A stretch of DNA of 48,091 nucleotides, taken from the IMG/VR virus record IMGVR_UViG_3300017727_000020, positions 1-48,091 of that record; one strand, 5' to 3'. Position numbers and translations under genes: made by a program. Below the pieces are notes generated by a model. That model searched no databases. It was not told where the DNA came from and was given only the letters and a program-made list of their open reading frames with translations. Source of the DNA: a virus. Positions within the stretch are counted from its first letter, which is position 1. Each line of letters starts with the position of its first letter. Positions 24,600 to 33,431 of this stretch are shown piece after piece.

Positions 24600-24841
24600 A
24601 ACATGTCGGTAAAATACTTACCACCGATTACATCGATATTTGCAGCATGACCGCTTCCATCCTCGGTGCCCTGACCGACGAATAGTTTACCACCTGCATT
24701 GACTGAAGAACCACCACCGGCCTGCACCTTATCAGGATATGTACCAGCACCATAACTGTATGCGGGTTCACCGTTTCGTAGATTACCTGGTGTTGATGTT
24801 GGAGAAGTACTAGACCTCTTTAACTTTAAAAACGTACTCAT
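24578..24841 (-). CDS. N-terminal piece of the fibre-like virion protein, out of frame with its remainder
   Basis: An 87-residue frame: STFLKLKRSSTSPTSTPGNL, NGEPAYSYG, GGKLFVGQGTEDG and IGGKYFTDML, a well-known cyanophage fibre N-terminus, then six residues (IINMVL) and a stop. In related proteins as I remember them, GGKYFTDML is followed by DH..GTLTANSALV, which is present here in the next frame. The likely cause is loss of one G in what would be TTGGAT (minus strand, about 24599-24600). It could be a sequencing or assembly error, a true mutation, or a programmed shift; I see no canonical slippery heptamer. Confidence 0.85.
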   Translation of the reverse strand: MSTFLKLKRSSTSPTSTPGNLRNGEPAYSYGAGTYPDKVQAGGGSSVNAGGKLFVGQGTEDGSGHAANIDVIGGKYFTDMLIINMVL

Positions 24842-24863
24842 TGTTGTATCCTAGTAGAAAGAA

Positions 24864-25076
24864 TTAATAGAATCCTGCGTTGATCGTAAGACCGTCATTT
24901 TCAAGAATATTTCTCGCTACCCATGTTTGAGTTGCAAGATCATACTGCAATACAGCACCATCTCCAGCACTTTGTAGGTTTACATCTGTCAGAGATGATA
25001 GTCTGCCTGAAGAACCACCAGAGGCGGCAACAGTAATCACTTTTGGTATATTTGAAACGGTGACCTTCGTATTCAT
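24864..25076 (-). CDS. Small fibre-associated structural-type protein
   Basis: A 70-residue protein. The core LSSLTDVNLQSAGDGAVLQ then YDLATQTWVARN is a motif that recurs as repeats in cyanophage tail appendage proteins, where it forms short beta hairpins; here it occurs once, before a short tail. The ATG overlaps the stop of the preceding gene (ATGA). It lies just upstream of the fibre gene and may be an attachment or capping piece (inference). Confidence 0.68.
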   Translation of the reverse strand: MNTKVTVSNIPKVITVAASGGSSGRLSSLTDVNLQSAGDGAVLQYDLATQTWVARNILENDGLTINAGFY

Positions 25077-25405
25077 GTTGTTACTCCTGGATTAACAGTA
25101 ACGACGCCCTCGATCACTCTCGTTTTAGTTCCTCCTGCGGAGGTTACAACAACATCGTACAGATACCTTCCGGCTTCTAACGTTGATGTTGCAGACGCAA
25201 GTAGTGTAAGTACCACAGTTCCAGCTTCAGTGCTAGAAACTGTTGCAACAAAACTAGTCGATGTAGAACTAGAAAATGATTTCTTGAGTTTTGCTTCGGC
25301 ACTATAGCCGGTCAAATCCCAAGCAGCATTGCTGTCATCATAGACGCCGACTTGAACAGTAAAGTCCGAGCCTTGGTCTATGTATAAGTTATGTACTGCT
25401 GCCAT
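25073..25405 (-). CDS. Ig-like (BppU-N-type) appendage or baseplate protein
   Basis: A 110-residue all-beta protein: NLYIDQGSDFTVQVGVYDD, WDLTGYSAEAKLKKSF, a STEAGTVVLTLLASAT strand, LEAGRYLYDVVVTSAGGTK, and a closing EGVVTVNPGV. This order (polar strand, DLTGY, T-x-LEAGxYxYDV, G-x-V-x-V-x-P-x-VT) resembles the N-terminal domain of siphophage BppU-type baseplate proteins that plug receptor-binding parts into the baseplate. It has two TATAAATA boxes upstream, the best promoter matches in the window together with that of gp8. Role: adapter for the adjacent fibre (inference). Confidence 0.7.
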   Translation of the reverse strand: MAAVHNLYIDQGSDFTVQVGVYDDSNAAWDLTGYSAEAKLKKSFSSSTSTSFVATVSSTEAGTVVLTLLASATSTLEAGRYLYDVVVTSAGGTKTRVIEGVVTVNPGVTT

Positions 25406-25426
25406 TGAGGTTTTACCACTTACCTT

Positions 25427-25434
25427 TATTTATA
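25427..25434 (-). promoter_or_regulatory. Perfect late promoter box TATAAATA (appendage genes)
   Basis: Exact T4-type late consensus on the minus strand, 21 bases before the ATG at 25405. Confidence 0.72.
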
Positions 25435-25449
25435 CAGAGAGTTTGTCTC

Positions 25450-25659
25450 TCAAGTATTTATATGGTTAACTACTTGTTTGAGTAAATCTTTGAGTTCGCC
25501 AATTTCTTGCTCGATTTTATCGAGTCTATCTTCTTTTTGAATTCGATTTTTATATGCTTCCATATATTGTTCATAACTATGGACATTGGTATTTACAATA
25601 CCCCCAGATGTTTTATCTCTCGATAAATCTGGGTGTCCATTCACATGAATATTTGTCAT
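25450..25659 (-). CDS. Small helical protein between DUF4815-type and appendage genes
   Basis: A 69-residue protein. The first 27 residues look unstructured or extended (NGHPDLSRDKTSGGI); residues about 28-69 form a coiled-coil-like helix (YEQYMEAYKNRIQKEDRLDK then EQEIGELKDLLKQVV). Its ATG overlaps the stop of the 2042-residue gene (ATGA). No family recognised; probably a tail accessory or assembly helper (inference). Confidence 0.68.
   Translation of the reverse strand: MTNIHVNGHPDLSRDKTSGGIVNTNVHSYEQYMEAYKNRIQKEDRLDKIEQEIGELKDLLKQVVNHINT
25455..25462 (-). promoter_or_regulatory. Second perfect TATAAATA box
   Basis: Exact consensus, but inside the last codons of the 69-residue gene; 28 bases upstream of the other box. 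It may be a tandem promoter or chance codon use (CAT ATA AAT ACT). Confidence 0.45.
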
Positions 25660-28600
25660 ACTGCAAGTGCGAGTGATCTAAAGTTTCTAATTTTAGGCGC
25701 ACTGCTTTGATTGTCAGAAATCATTACTATTTTGACCGCAAATTCTTTGAATTTTTCAAGTCCAGTAATTTCATAATCAAAAGCCTTAAACCCTTGATCA
25801 TCTGTAGAAATTGGATAACCATTAGAAGAAACTGGAACTTCTACATATTCAATAAGATTAAATGCGTCAATTTCATCATCACTTTTTGTTCTAACAAAGA
25901 CTTTGATATCAGAACCTTGTCTTCTGATAGCATCAAACATAACCCTAACAGAAGTTGCAGATGTTTCAAGATTAACTTTTTTTGTAATATAAACAGCATC
26001 ATGTAAAGAACCAGATGGTTCTAATTCACTGGTAAGATTCAATGTTCCATCAAGATTGGATATCTTGTTAATTCTATTCATTGCAGTAATAACGGAAGAA
26101 CCAGAAATTTGTAGTAACGGACTTACGTTATCGAATAGAGATGTCATAGTTGTGTTCAAAGCAAAACTTTGAGCACTACCATAGTTATCTTGATTTGGTT
26201 TAGAAATAATGACTCTAGAAGAATCTAATTCATTTACCTTTAAGTTTTCTAAAGAAACTGTTGGAGTTTTACTAAATGTACCCAATGTTTTCTCAGAAAC
26301 AGATGCACCAGCAACAGCGTCCATAGTTACAGAAAGATTAGTTCCTGGCAATACCAATTGATTAAATTGTGGTGTAATACTTTCAAACTGCAAGTTTCTA
26401 GAAGCGTTAATATTTTTACCACCAGATTGAATGGTTTCATTTGCTTTAGCAGTTGTATTAATTTTATATCTATCCATATCAATAACATCAGACAACTGAT
26501 GTCTGTTATTGATTTCGGTTAATGGAATACCATTAAGTGAATAGAATTCAACCGTATTGTTTGTATTATGGGCAACAATTGTAGTATTAGATAATCCTCT
26601 ACCACCTGCAGGAATAGTTAATGTATTTCCAGAAATTGATTTGTAGCCGATAATTTCACTACCAATACGAATCAATCCAAGATTTGATGCACTAACTGCA
26701 GCGTTATTAATCTGTGATGGTGCAAATGTAGCATCAGAAAGTGTGATAACAGTATCAACAGTGAACTGTTGATTTGTAATATTTGTTTGTAATTTTACTG
26801 GTGGGATATCAGATACCACACCAGAAATATCAACATAGTTTTGCAAAGTATGCATACAATGATTTGGATGCAATACAGTTACCGATGCAACATTGTCGGT
26901 AAAGTATAAAGAATTTGCTGGTAACTTTACTTCTGGAATAATGTTATTTCCAATATTAGCAGTTGCATTACTGTTAATACTAAATTTACATCTATTAATT
27001 GTGAATTTAATATCTTCAAATTGATCTGGAGTCCAGATACTCATATTTTGCGACTTAAACAAACTACCAACAGCTGGTTGTTTGTTAATAACTTGATTTG
27101 TAGTAACATCATTTTCATTTAGTCTGGACACCCAAACTTTATAGTTCAAAGATCTAGTTCTAAGAACAAAACAATAATCATTACCTTCAGAAAGGTATAC
27201 TGGAGTTTCAAATGTAAATCTAGTTGCAGTTGAAGCAGTTGAAGAAACGTTGATCTGAGAAGCTTCTAAAGTTACTTTACTTAGAGGAACAATTTCTTCA
27301 GTTGGGAAACCATTTTTAATAGTTCTGATATCGATATTTACAGGAGCGGTATTATCCTTAGACTGGAAGAAAACATCGATAGAAGACAAGAATACACCAC
27401 CTTCTTTATTAATAAAGAAAGATTGGGCAAGTGGATCACCACGACGTGGCGGTGGTGGTGGTGGATCAGGAATGAATCTAGTTCTAGTTTCTGAAATTGG
27501 GGTAGAAGTGATTTCGGGAATTTGGAAATCAATACTTAAACTTGTCAATTCAAGTAAAGTTCCATCGGAATCATAGTTAGCAACTGCATTGGTATCAGAT
27601 ACACCAGCAATTGTTGTGTTATCTTTTTGATCAGTTAATACAAATCTGGATTGACCAGTTTCAATTGTACCTGGAGGAACAATAATAAATGAATGAATTT
27701 CACCAGAAGAATTTGTTGTCAGTCTAGGATTAGATAGTTTTACTTCTGCAATTGCACCAGTTGTCTGACCTTCAAATGTAATGCTGTCACCAGGATTAGT
27801 TGGATTAATCAAAGATCCATCATTAACTGTTACATCTTTAATTGCTAAAACTGTAGTTGATGCACTATAAGATGATCCTAATGTGGAGTCGTAATCAGAT
27901 GGTGAAACAACAGTTGCTTCTAGGTTCCTTGGAGAAACGCCAACTTGGGGTAGAGTTGGAGTAATAGTTACTTTTTCACCTACAACAAAAGCAGTACTAT
28001 TAACAGTTCTAGTTACGTTGGATAACAATCTAGGGAAAATAACATTGTTTGAATCTTCACCATCAATGAAGAAATACATCTCAGTATTTGGTTTTAATCT
28101 ATTAGCGAACGCATCAATAACAATAGATCTGGCAAATCTTAGTGATTCGACTGAATCAATTCTATCACCAACTTCTATATTCTGTGTCGTAGTACTAAAT
28201 TCATTATTTACTCCATCTCTCTGTTGAAAAATGTTTGTACCACCACCTGTTCGACTTGATCCAGTTCTATTCCAAGATCCCCACTGGTTGCCATCGGCAC
28301 CACTTTGATCATACAAGAACTTGATAGGACCAGATAAATCAATCTCTGGTACATTTTCAGGAGCAGTTCTCCTAGTATCATACCAAACATCTCTAGATGG
28401 ATTTATTTGGAAATCACCAATCCATGTCGTAGTATTAAATGGATTTAAATTTACAACCCTACTTGCATAAGGATTTGATTGCAATTCAACTTGAGTGTAA
28501 GGTAAAGTTAAGTAATCTCCAGTCTTTTGAAGAATAGAACTACCAACTACAGCTATACTTACATCGGGAGCATCAAACTTTAAACCAACATTATTTACAT

Positions 28601-31600
28601 AAGGATATGGTCTAATAAGAGATTCATCGATATCCAATGACATCTTAAAGTCAACATTGTTAGTGTCGGCAAAATTTCTAGATTTAAAATTATCAACTAA
28701 GAATCCATTCTTAAATCTGTTGTTTCCACCACTATCCAGAACGAGCATATTGTTCGTATCTGTTTCAAGTAAACTTAATGAAGTATAATATTCAACATTA
28801 TCAAGTCTACTCTCAAGACCACCAATATCTTTCATGGTGTATCTTTTGTTATCTTCCGTCTGAATTTTAACAGTTTTTACATCTCTCAAATATGCTGGTA
28901 CTGAAAGTGTAGCAAGACGCAAAGAATTTGAAAGATCTTCTGGTGCTGAAGGATTAGCAGATTCAGCACCAATAGAAATTACAAATTTACCAGACTTATC
29001 TAGATATACTCTGTCAATTCTGTTTGCATAGTAGTTATAATCATAACTAATAAACTCTGATGGATATGGGAAAACCTGCGTAGATTTTGTAGTCCCAAAA
29101 ATATCAAACGCAGAAATTGCATTAGAACAAACATAAGGTGCAATAGCAACACCAGTACCAGTAGATAATGATGTAGAAGCTGTAGTTCTAAAATCAAATA
29201 CATCAGTATATGGAGATCCATCAAAATTATATGGAATATCTCCATAATTGATATCATTTACAGTGTCATAAGAAGCAACCGAAAAGAAATCATTATTTGT
29301 TTGACCATGTTCAAAATAATCAAATACTACTGTAATTTTATTTCTAGGAGTAGGTCTGTTTCCAAGTCTTGTTAACTTAGAAATTCTATAAACATCTTCA
29401 GTATCATTTTTACTTAAAGCAAAGTTCTCAGTAATATCAACATATGATCCATAAACAACTTCAGTTAAAAATCTACCGACTAAATCTGGATTTGTATATA
29501 CAACAATCTGTGTTGTTAAATTAGTTCCTTCTACAAATTTTTCTTCTTGTAAGAACTTAACATATACAGTAACACCATCAATATTGATTACTCTAGCAAG
29601 AATATTATTCTGTTTTAGAATATCTCCAACAACAAGTCCTGTTGTGGAATTCATAAGGACACGATCAAACATATCTACATCTGCAACTCCAGAAACAACT
29701 GCTTCATGGATAGCATGTACTTTGAAAACATCTGGAAATTTTAAATTAATTTCTTTGTCATCAAACCTATTTCCATAGACACCAAATGAAGGTCCTTTAG
29801 CATTTTTCGCACTAAGGAAATTATATGTTTTAAGTGTCTTCTCTTTAATTGATGTGTTGTTTACTCTAAGCTTATAGTAGATATCAACAGTAGTTGGTGA
29901 ACCACTAATACCAGAGAGAACAAGAGTTTGTCCGTTAATAGATGCAGTAGCAGTATGAGTTCCAGTGGAAGAAGTGATTAAATATCCACTTGGAAGTGGA
30001 GTAAAATTATTAGGAACAGAAATTGAAACTTCACCACCAACAACACCCTTAGATATTTTTTCTAATTTTGTGTATGAAAAGTCACTGATAGATTTTGTTG
30101 GTAAATTAGCAGAAGATACAAAGAACTTTTTATTTGCAGACTGGAGTCCTACACTACCATTGATAGTAGCAGTAAATGAAGCACCATTATTAACGATATT
30201 ATCGATATTAGCAATAGTATAAACCGTTAATGAACTAATTGTGTAAGTTACACTGTCTTTACTATTACTAAAGACATCTCCTTGTGTAAATTTACCACTA
30301 ACTTGTCTTACTTGAATAATTGAATTTGAACCAGAAACAGTAACACCATTTACTACTGCTCTTGTTCCTCTACTATTAAAGATAAAATCACCTTCTACCA
30401 AACCAGTAGAATTATTAGCAACTGTAATTGAATTATATGTACTTAAATCTTGTAAATATAATTTTCCACTAGTTAAACTAATTGCTCTAGCTTGACCAAT
30501 ATTATTATTACTACTATTTCTTAATGAAAGGATTTCACCTGCAGTAACACTACCAGTAGTAGCAGTCGTTGTTAGGTATTGTCCAAAATTAATATTAGTT
30601 GCTTTATTATTTACTTCAAAAGAAGATCTTGGTTTTTCTACAAGTACATATTTTTTGGAAATTGTAGAAACTTCAAATCCTCTAACATATGCTTTACCAG
30701 GACCAATTTCTATAGTATAGAAATTATCACCATTAATAGAATTTTCGGGATCTGTTGCAATAGGGTCTCGTGAAAGAATAGTTCTTCCATCCTCAAGTAC
30801 TTCATTAGGATTATACACACCCCCGTTCGCACCATTATTTAAAGCTTCTTTGACTCTAATACTAAAATCTCTTGTTGTATAATTTCCAGACTCATCAAAA
30901 GTTCTTCTCGCAAGATTTTTTTCGAGTTCACTATAAAAAGAACGATCTACAATTTCTTCAAGTTCACCAGAAGATAATCTAAGTAATTCAATAAAATCTG
31001 CGTTATCAGAAAAAGAAGTAAGTTCTTTACTTAAAGTTGCTGTAATTTTCAGTCTGTCTGCACCAGGAGCTGCAAAGTTAGTAGATCCATTAGCATTATC
31101 AAATAAGGTAGAATCGTCATCCGTAGAAACTTTAGACTCTGCAATAGACAAACCAACTTTGTATACTGGTTTATTTGAATATTGATCAAGAATAAGAGTT
31201 TGATCAAGAACTTCTACAAAATATCCACGAATATAATAGATACCGTTTGTAATATAAGCAACACTACCAGTGTATTCAGTAGCATTTTGTAGATATGTTA
31301 CTGCAACTGCACCAACTGTGTCTGTATTGATAAGAGTTTCATTGTTTGCAAACCTTGTTTGCTGAGAACCATCAGAATTTATTCCAGATTTTGTATACTT
31401 AACATACAACGTTAAAGCATTTTTTTCAGAAGTTTCTACTGAAACAGTATTTACAACAATAGCTTCAACTTCAGAGTTTTGTCCTCTTAGAGTAGTGCCA
31501 ACCAAAGCTTCTCTATAAGATTCAACTTCAATACCATTAACAAGGTTCTGTACTAAGACAGCATGATATTCCAAATCATATCCCACCTGACCAGGAATTA

Positions 31601-31784
31601 CAACCGAACCATCTTTAAAAGTATGATTGGCAAAATTCTCAATCTGATTCTGCAACTGTGTTTGCAGTTGAGTTAATTCTCTAGCTTGGACTGGTCGTCC
31701 TGGTTTGAACAGAATCTTTTGATAGTTCTTAGAACTATCAAAGTCATCAAAATATGGCGCCAGTTTAAGGTTGGTCTTCTGCAT
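25656..31784 (-). CDS. Giant DUF4815-type baseplate/tail virion protein
   Basis: A 2042-residue structural protein. The N-terminus (LKLAPYFDDFDSSKNYQKIL then PGRPVQARELTQLQTQLQNQ) is the DUF4815 hallmark of cyanophage and other myovirus virion proteins; this part spans several hundred residues. A beta-rich middle follows. At about 1437-1446 a poly-Pro hinge (PDPPPPPPRRGDPLAQSF) leads into a C-terminal receptor-like block: GGVFLSSIDVFFQSKDN, YLSEGNDYCFVLRTRSLNYK, WTPDQFEDIKFTINR. It lies straight after gp8, where T4 has gp9, gp10 and gp11, none of which I find here, so it plausibly replaces part of the outer wedge and fibre socket (inference). A CATAAATA box lies upstream. Confidence 0.87.
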   Translation of the reverse strand: MQKTNLKLAPYFDDFDSSKNYQKILFKPGRPVQARELTQLQTQLQNQIENFANHTFKDGSVVIPGQVGYDLEYHAVLVQNLVNGIEVESYREALVGTTLRGQNSEVEAIVVNTVSVETSEKNALTLYVKYTKSGINSDGSQQTRFANNETLINTDTVGAVAVTYLQNATEYTGSVAYITNGIYYIRGYFVEVLDQTLILDQYSNKPVYKVGLSIAESKVSTDDDSTLFDNANGSTNFAAPGADRLKITATLSKELTSFSDNADFIELLRLSSGELEEIVDRSFYSELEKNLARRTFDESGNYTTRDFSIRVKEALNNGANGGVYNPNEVLEDGRTILSRDPIATDPENSINGDNFYTIEIGPGKAYVRGFEVSTISKKYVLVEKPRSSFEVNNKATNINFGQYLTTTATTGSVTAGEILSLRNSSNNNIGQARAISLTSGKLYLQDLSTYNSITVANNSTGLVEGDFIFNSRGTRAVVNGVTVSGSNSIIQVRQVSGKFTQGDVFSNSKDSVTYTISSLTVYTIANIDNIVNNGASFTATINGSVGLQSANKKFFVSSANLPTKSISDFSYTKLEKISKGVVGGEVSISVPNNFTPLPSGYLITSSTGTHTATASINGQTLVLSGISGSPTTVDIYYKLRVNNTSIKEKTLKTYNFLSAKNAKGPSFGVYGNRFDDKEINLKFPDVFKVHAIHEAVVSGVADVDMFDRVLMNSTTGLVVGDILKQNNILARVINIDGVTVYVKFLQEEKFVEGTNLTTQIVVYTNPDLVGRFLTEVVYGSYVDITENFALSKNDTEDVYRISKLTRLGNRPTPRNKITVVFDYFEHGQTNNDFFSVASYDTVNDINYGDIPYNFDGSPYTDVFDFRTTASTSLSTGTGVAIAPYVCSNAISAFDIFGTTKSTQVFPYPSEFISYDYNYYANRIDRVYLDKSGKFVISIGAESANPSAPEDLSNSLRLATLSVPAYLRDVKTVKIQTEDNKRYTMKDIGGLESRLDNVEYYTSLSLLETDTNNMLVLDSGGNNRFKNGFLVDNFKSRNFADTNNVDFKMSLDIDESLIRPYPYVNNVGLKFDAPDVSIAVVGSSILQKTGDYLTLPYTQVELQSNPYASRVVNLNPFNTTTWIGDFQINPSRDVWYDTRRTAPENVPEIDLSGPIKFLYDQSGADGNQWGSWNRTGSSRTGGGTNIFQQRDGVNNEFSTTTQNIEVGDRIDSVESLRFARSIVIDAFANRLKPNTEMYFFIDGEDSNNVIFPRLLSNVTRTVNSTAFVVGEKVTITPTLPQVGVSPRNLEATVVSPSDYDSTLGSSYSASTTVLAIKDVTVNDGSLINPTNPGDSITFEGQTTGAIAEVKLSNPRLTTNSSGEIHSFIIVPPGTIETGQSRFVLTDQKDNTTIAGVSDTNAVANYDSDGTLLELTSLSIDFQIPEITSTPISETRTRFIPDPPPPPPRRGDPLAQSFFINKEGGVFLSSIDVFFQSKDNTAPVNIDIRTIKNGFPTEEIVPLSKVTLEASQINVSSTASTATRFTFETPVYLSEGNDYCFVLRTRSLNYKVWVSRLNENDVTTNQVINKQPAVGSLFKSQNMSIWTPDQFEDIKFTINRCKFSINSNATANIGNNIIPEVKLPANSLYFTDNVASVTVLHPNHCMHTLQNYVDISGVVSDIPPVKLQTNITNQQFTVDTVITLSDATFAPSQINNAAVSASNLGLIRIGSEIIGYKSISGNTLTIPAGGRGLSNTTIVAHNTNNTVEFYSLNGIPLTEINNRHQLSDVIDMDRYKINTTAKANETIQSGGKNINASRNLQFESITPQFNQLVLPGTNLSVTMDAVAGASVSEKTLGTFSKTPTVSLENLKVNELDSSRVIISKPNQDNYGSAQSFALNTTMTSLFDNVSPLLQISGSSVITAMNRINKISNLDGTLNLTSELEPSGSLHDAVYITKKVNLETSATSVRVMFDAIRRQGSDIKVFVRTKSDDEIDAFNLIEYVEVPVSSNGYPISTDDQGFKAFDYEITGLEKFKEFAVKIVMISDNQSSAPKIRNFRSLALAV

Positions 31785-31808
31785 TGCCTACAAGGAGTTC
31801 CTTTCTTT

Positions 31809-31816
31809 TATTTATG
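31809..31816 (-). promoter_or_regulatory. Late-promoter-like box for the 2042-residue gene
   Basis: Minus-strand CATAAATA, one mismatch to consensus, 25 bases before the ATG at 31784. Confidence 0.55.
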
Positions 31817-31822
31817 GGTATA

Positions 31823-33388
31823 TCAGAACTCGATAACGAGTTTGATGTCTTCTGTCTGATCGTCAGATCTGATAATGGTTTTTCTGTTTTCAATATACAA
31901 AATAGAACCACTAAACTTTTGTACTTCAGAAACTGCATAACCAGTAGTAAAACTAATACCAGCAATATTTACAGTTCCTGATGCTGTGGTATCTGGAGTC
32001 AAAACTGTTCCAGAAGTAGCACCAGTAATTGCATTTGCACCACTAAAGTTAACTAGTTCATATTTTTGGTTACCAGTTTGTGTAGCAGCAACATATTCAT
32101 TTTGATAGTATCTCAAAATCTTGTTAACAGAATCCCAGTGAACAACAACACCTTTAGCATTAGTTGTCGCCTGTGTGATTGTTTCACCAATACTATAATT
32201 TACATTTGTTGCAGTTGGAAACTTAATTGCTTTACAAACTGCAGCAGTACTGGACGTTAAATCTTGACCACCTGGAGTCTGAGGATCTGAAATCAAACCA
32301 AATCTTCTGAACTCCATATTTACTGGAACGTCACCACCACCATCAAGGAATTCAACTGCCTTATTGATCATAACTCTGTATCCACCCATCTCTCTAACAA
32401 TGTTAGATCCATGACCATCTGGGGGTGGAATGATAGCATCAATAGCAGGAGAACCACTCGATAAATTAAGAGGGGTTGTACTTCTTGCCTGTGCTGCAGA
32501 GAGAGTAGTATATGACTCTTCAAGGTCGATCTTTCCATGTGTATAACCACTACCAACTACAACCATTGACACGGTAGAGGGGTCGATCTGACCTGATGTG
32601 GGAGCAGTAGAAGAAATAGTGAATGTTACAATTGCACCCGTACCATCTCCAATTACTGGACAGAAATATGTATTGGCAGTAATACCAGAACCTACATTTC
32701 TCACAAGTGCTTGTTCGATAGCACCAGATACTGCAGCAGTCTGAACTGTTGTATTTGTTTTAACTGGCATAAAGTCACTTGAAACAAACTTAACGAAATC
32801 ATTGATTCCGAGAGTATACATATATTTCCATCTATAAGTATCTGCAGTTGTGAAAATAGATGTCAATTGACCTGTTGGTTCTACGGTAGAGATTACACCA
32901 TTAGGATTTGCAGGAGTTTCACCATTGTAGATACACTTATAAACGTCAAAGTTACTATTCATGACGTAAAACTGTGAGTCATACAGTTTATTTCCACCAG
33001 TAGCAGATGTATAAGCAACAGAATAATTGTGCTTATACATGTCATAAAGAGTATTGGTAGTCCAAGTTCTCTTTCTAATAACTTGATTGACATCACCACT
33101 AGTGATACGCTTCATAGCGATCATATCATCATAAATTTCACTCAGTTCATCAAAAGAATCCGTGGGAGAAGGAATCTGATCAATATCATTAAAACCTAAC
33201 CCAGCATATCTCTCCGAGTTCCATGTTTGAGAACGGCCGATAAACACATAGATTTTACTTCTATCTCTAAGTGCTTCCGTAGAAGAATCGGCAAGAGCAT
33301 TTCCAGCAGCATCAAGTGGTTCCGCAAGGGATTCCATGAACTGTTCTGCAGCAAATATTCTAAAATTGTCAGCAACTAATGATGCCAT
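31823..33388 (-). CDS. gp8: Baseplate wedge protein gp8
   Basis: Wedge subunit that in T4 dimerises and binds gp10, gp7 and gp6. 521 residues against 334 in T4. Matches T4: N-terminal IYVFIGRSQTWNSE (T4 IFITFGRSEPWSSN), DMYKHNYSVAYTSATGG region, the CIYNGETPANP loop, ADTYRWKYMYTLGINDFVKF, and a C-terminus SILYIENRKTIIRSDDQTED matching T4 MIYMENRPPIIMAMDQTEEI. The extra length includes a beta insertion (about 220-280) with VVVGSGYTHG, the same module seen in gp14 and gp18. A TATAAATA box lies 31 bases upstream of the ATG. Confidence 0.93.
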   Translation of the reverse strand: MASLVADNFRIFAAEQFMESLAEPLDAAGNALADSSTEALRDRSKIYVFIGRSQTWNSERYAGLGFNDIDQIPSPTDSFDELSEIYDDMIAMKRITSGDVNQVIRKRTWTTNTLYDMYKHNYSVAYTSATGGNKLYDSQFYVMNSNFDVYKCIYNGETPANPNGVISTVEPTGQLTSIFTTADTYRWKYMYTLGINDFVKFVSSDFMPVKTNTTVQTAAVSGAIEQALVRNVGSGITANTYFCPVIGDGTGAIVTFTISSTAPTSGQIDPSTVSMVVVGSGYTHGKIDLEESYTTLSAAQARSTTPLNLSSGSPAIDAIIPPPDGHGSNIVREMGGYRVMINKAVEFLDGGGDVPVNMEFRRFGLISDPQTPGGQDLTSSTAAVCKAIKFPTATNVNYSIGETITQATTNAKGVVVHWDSVNKILRYYQNEYVAATQTGNQKYELVNFSGANAITGATSGTVLTPDTTASGTVNIAGISFTTGYAVSEVQKFSGSILYIENRKTIIRSDDQTEDIKLVIEF

Positions 33389-33418
33389 TATACGCCCCGA
33401 TAACTCGTTGTTTACTGT

Positions 33419-33426
33419 TATTTATA
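33419..33426 (-). promoter_or_regulatory. Perfect late promoter box TATAAATA for gp8
   Basis: Exact late consensus on the minus strand in the gap after the 3824-residue gene, 31 bases before the gp8 ATG. Confidence 0.72.
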
Positions 33427-33431
33427 CTGTA

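Noticed and set aside
24596-24625. Programmed minus-one frameshift site at the fibre split
   Set aside because: I looked for an X-XXY-YYZ heptamer in frame and a following stem and saw neither, so I do not claim programming, although it is not excluded.
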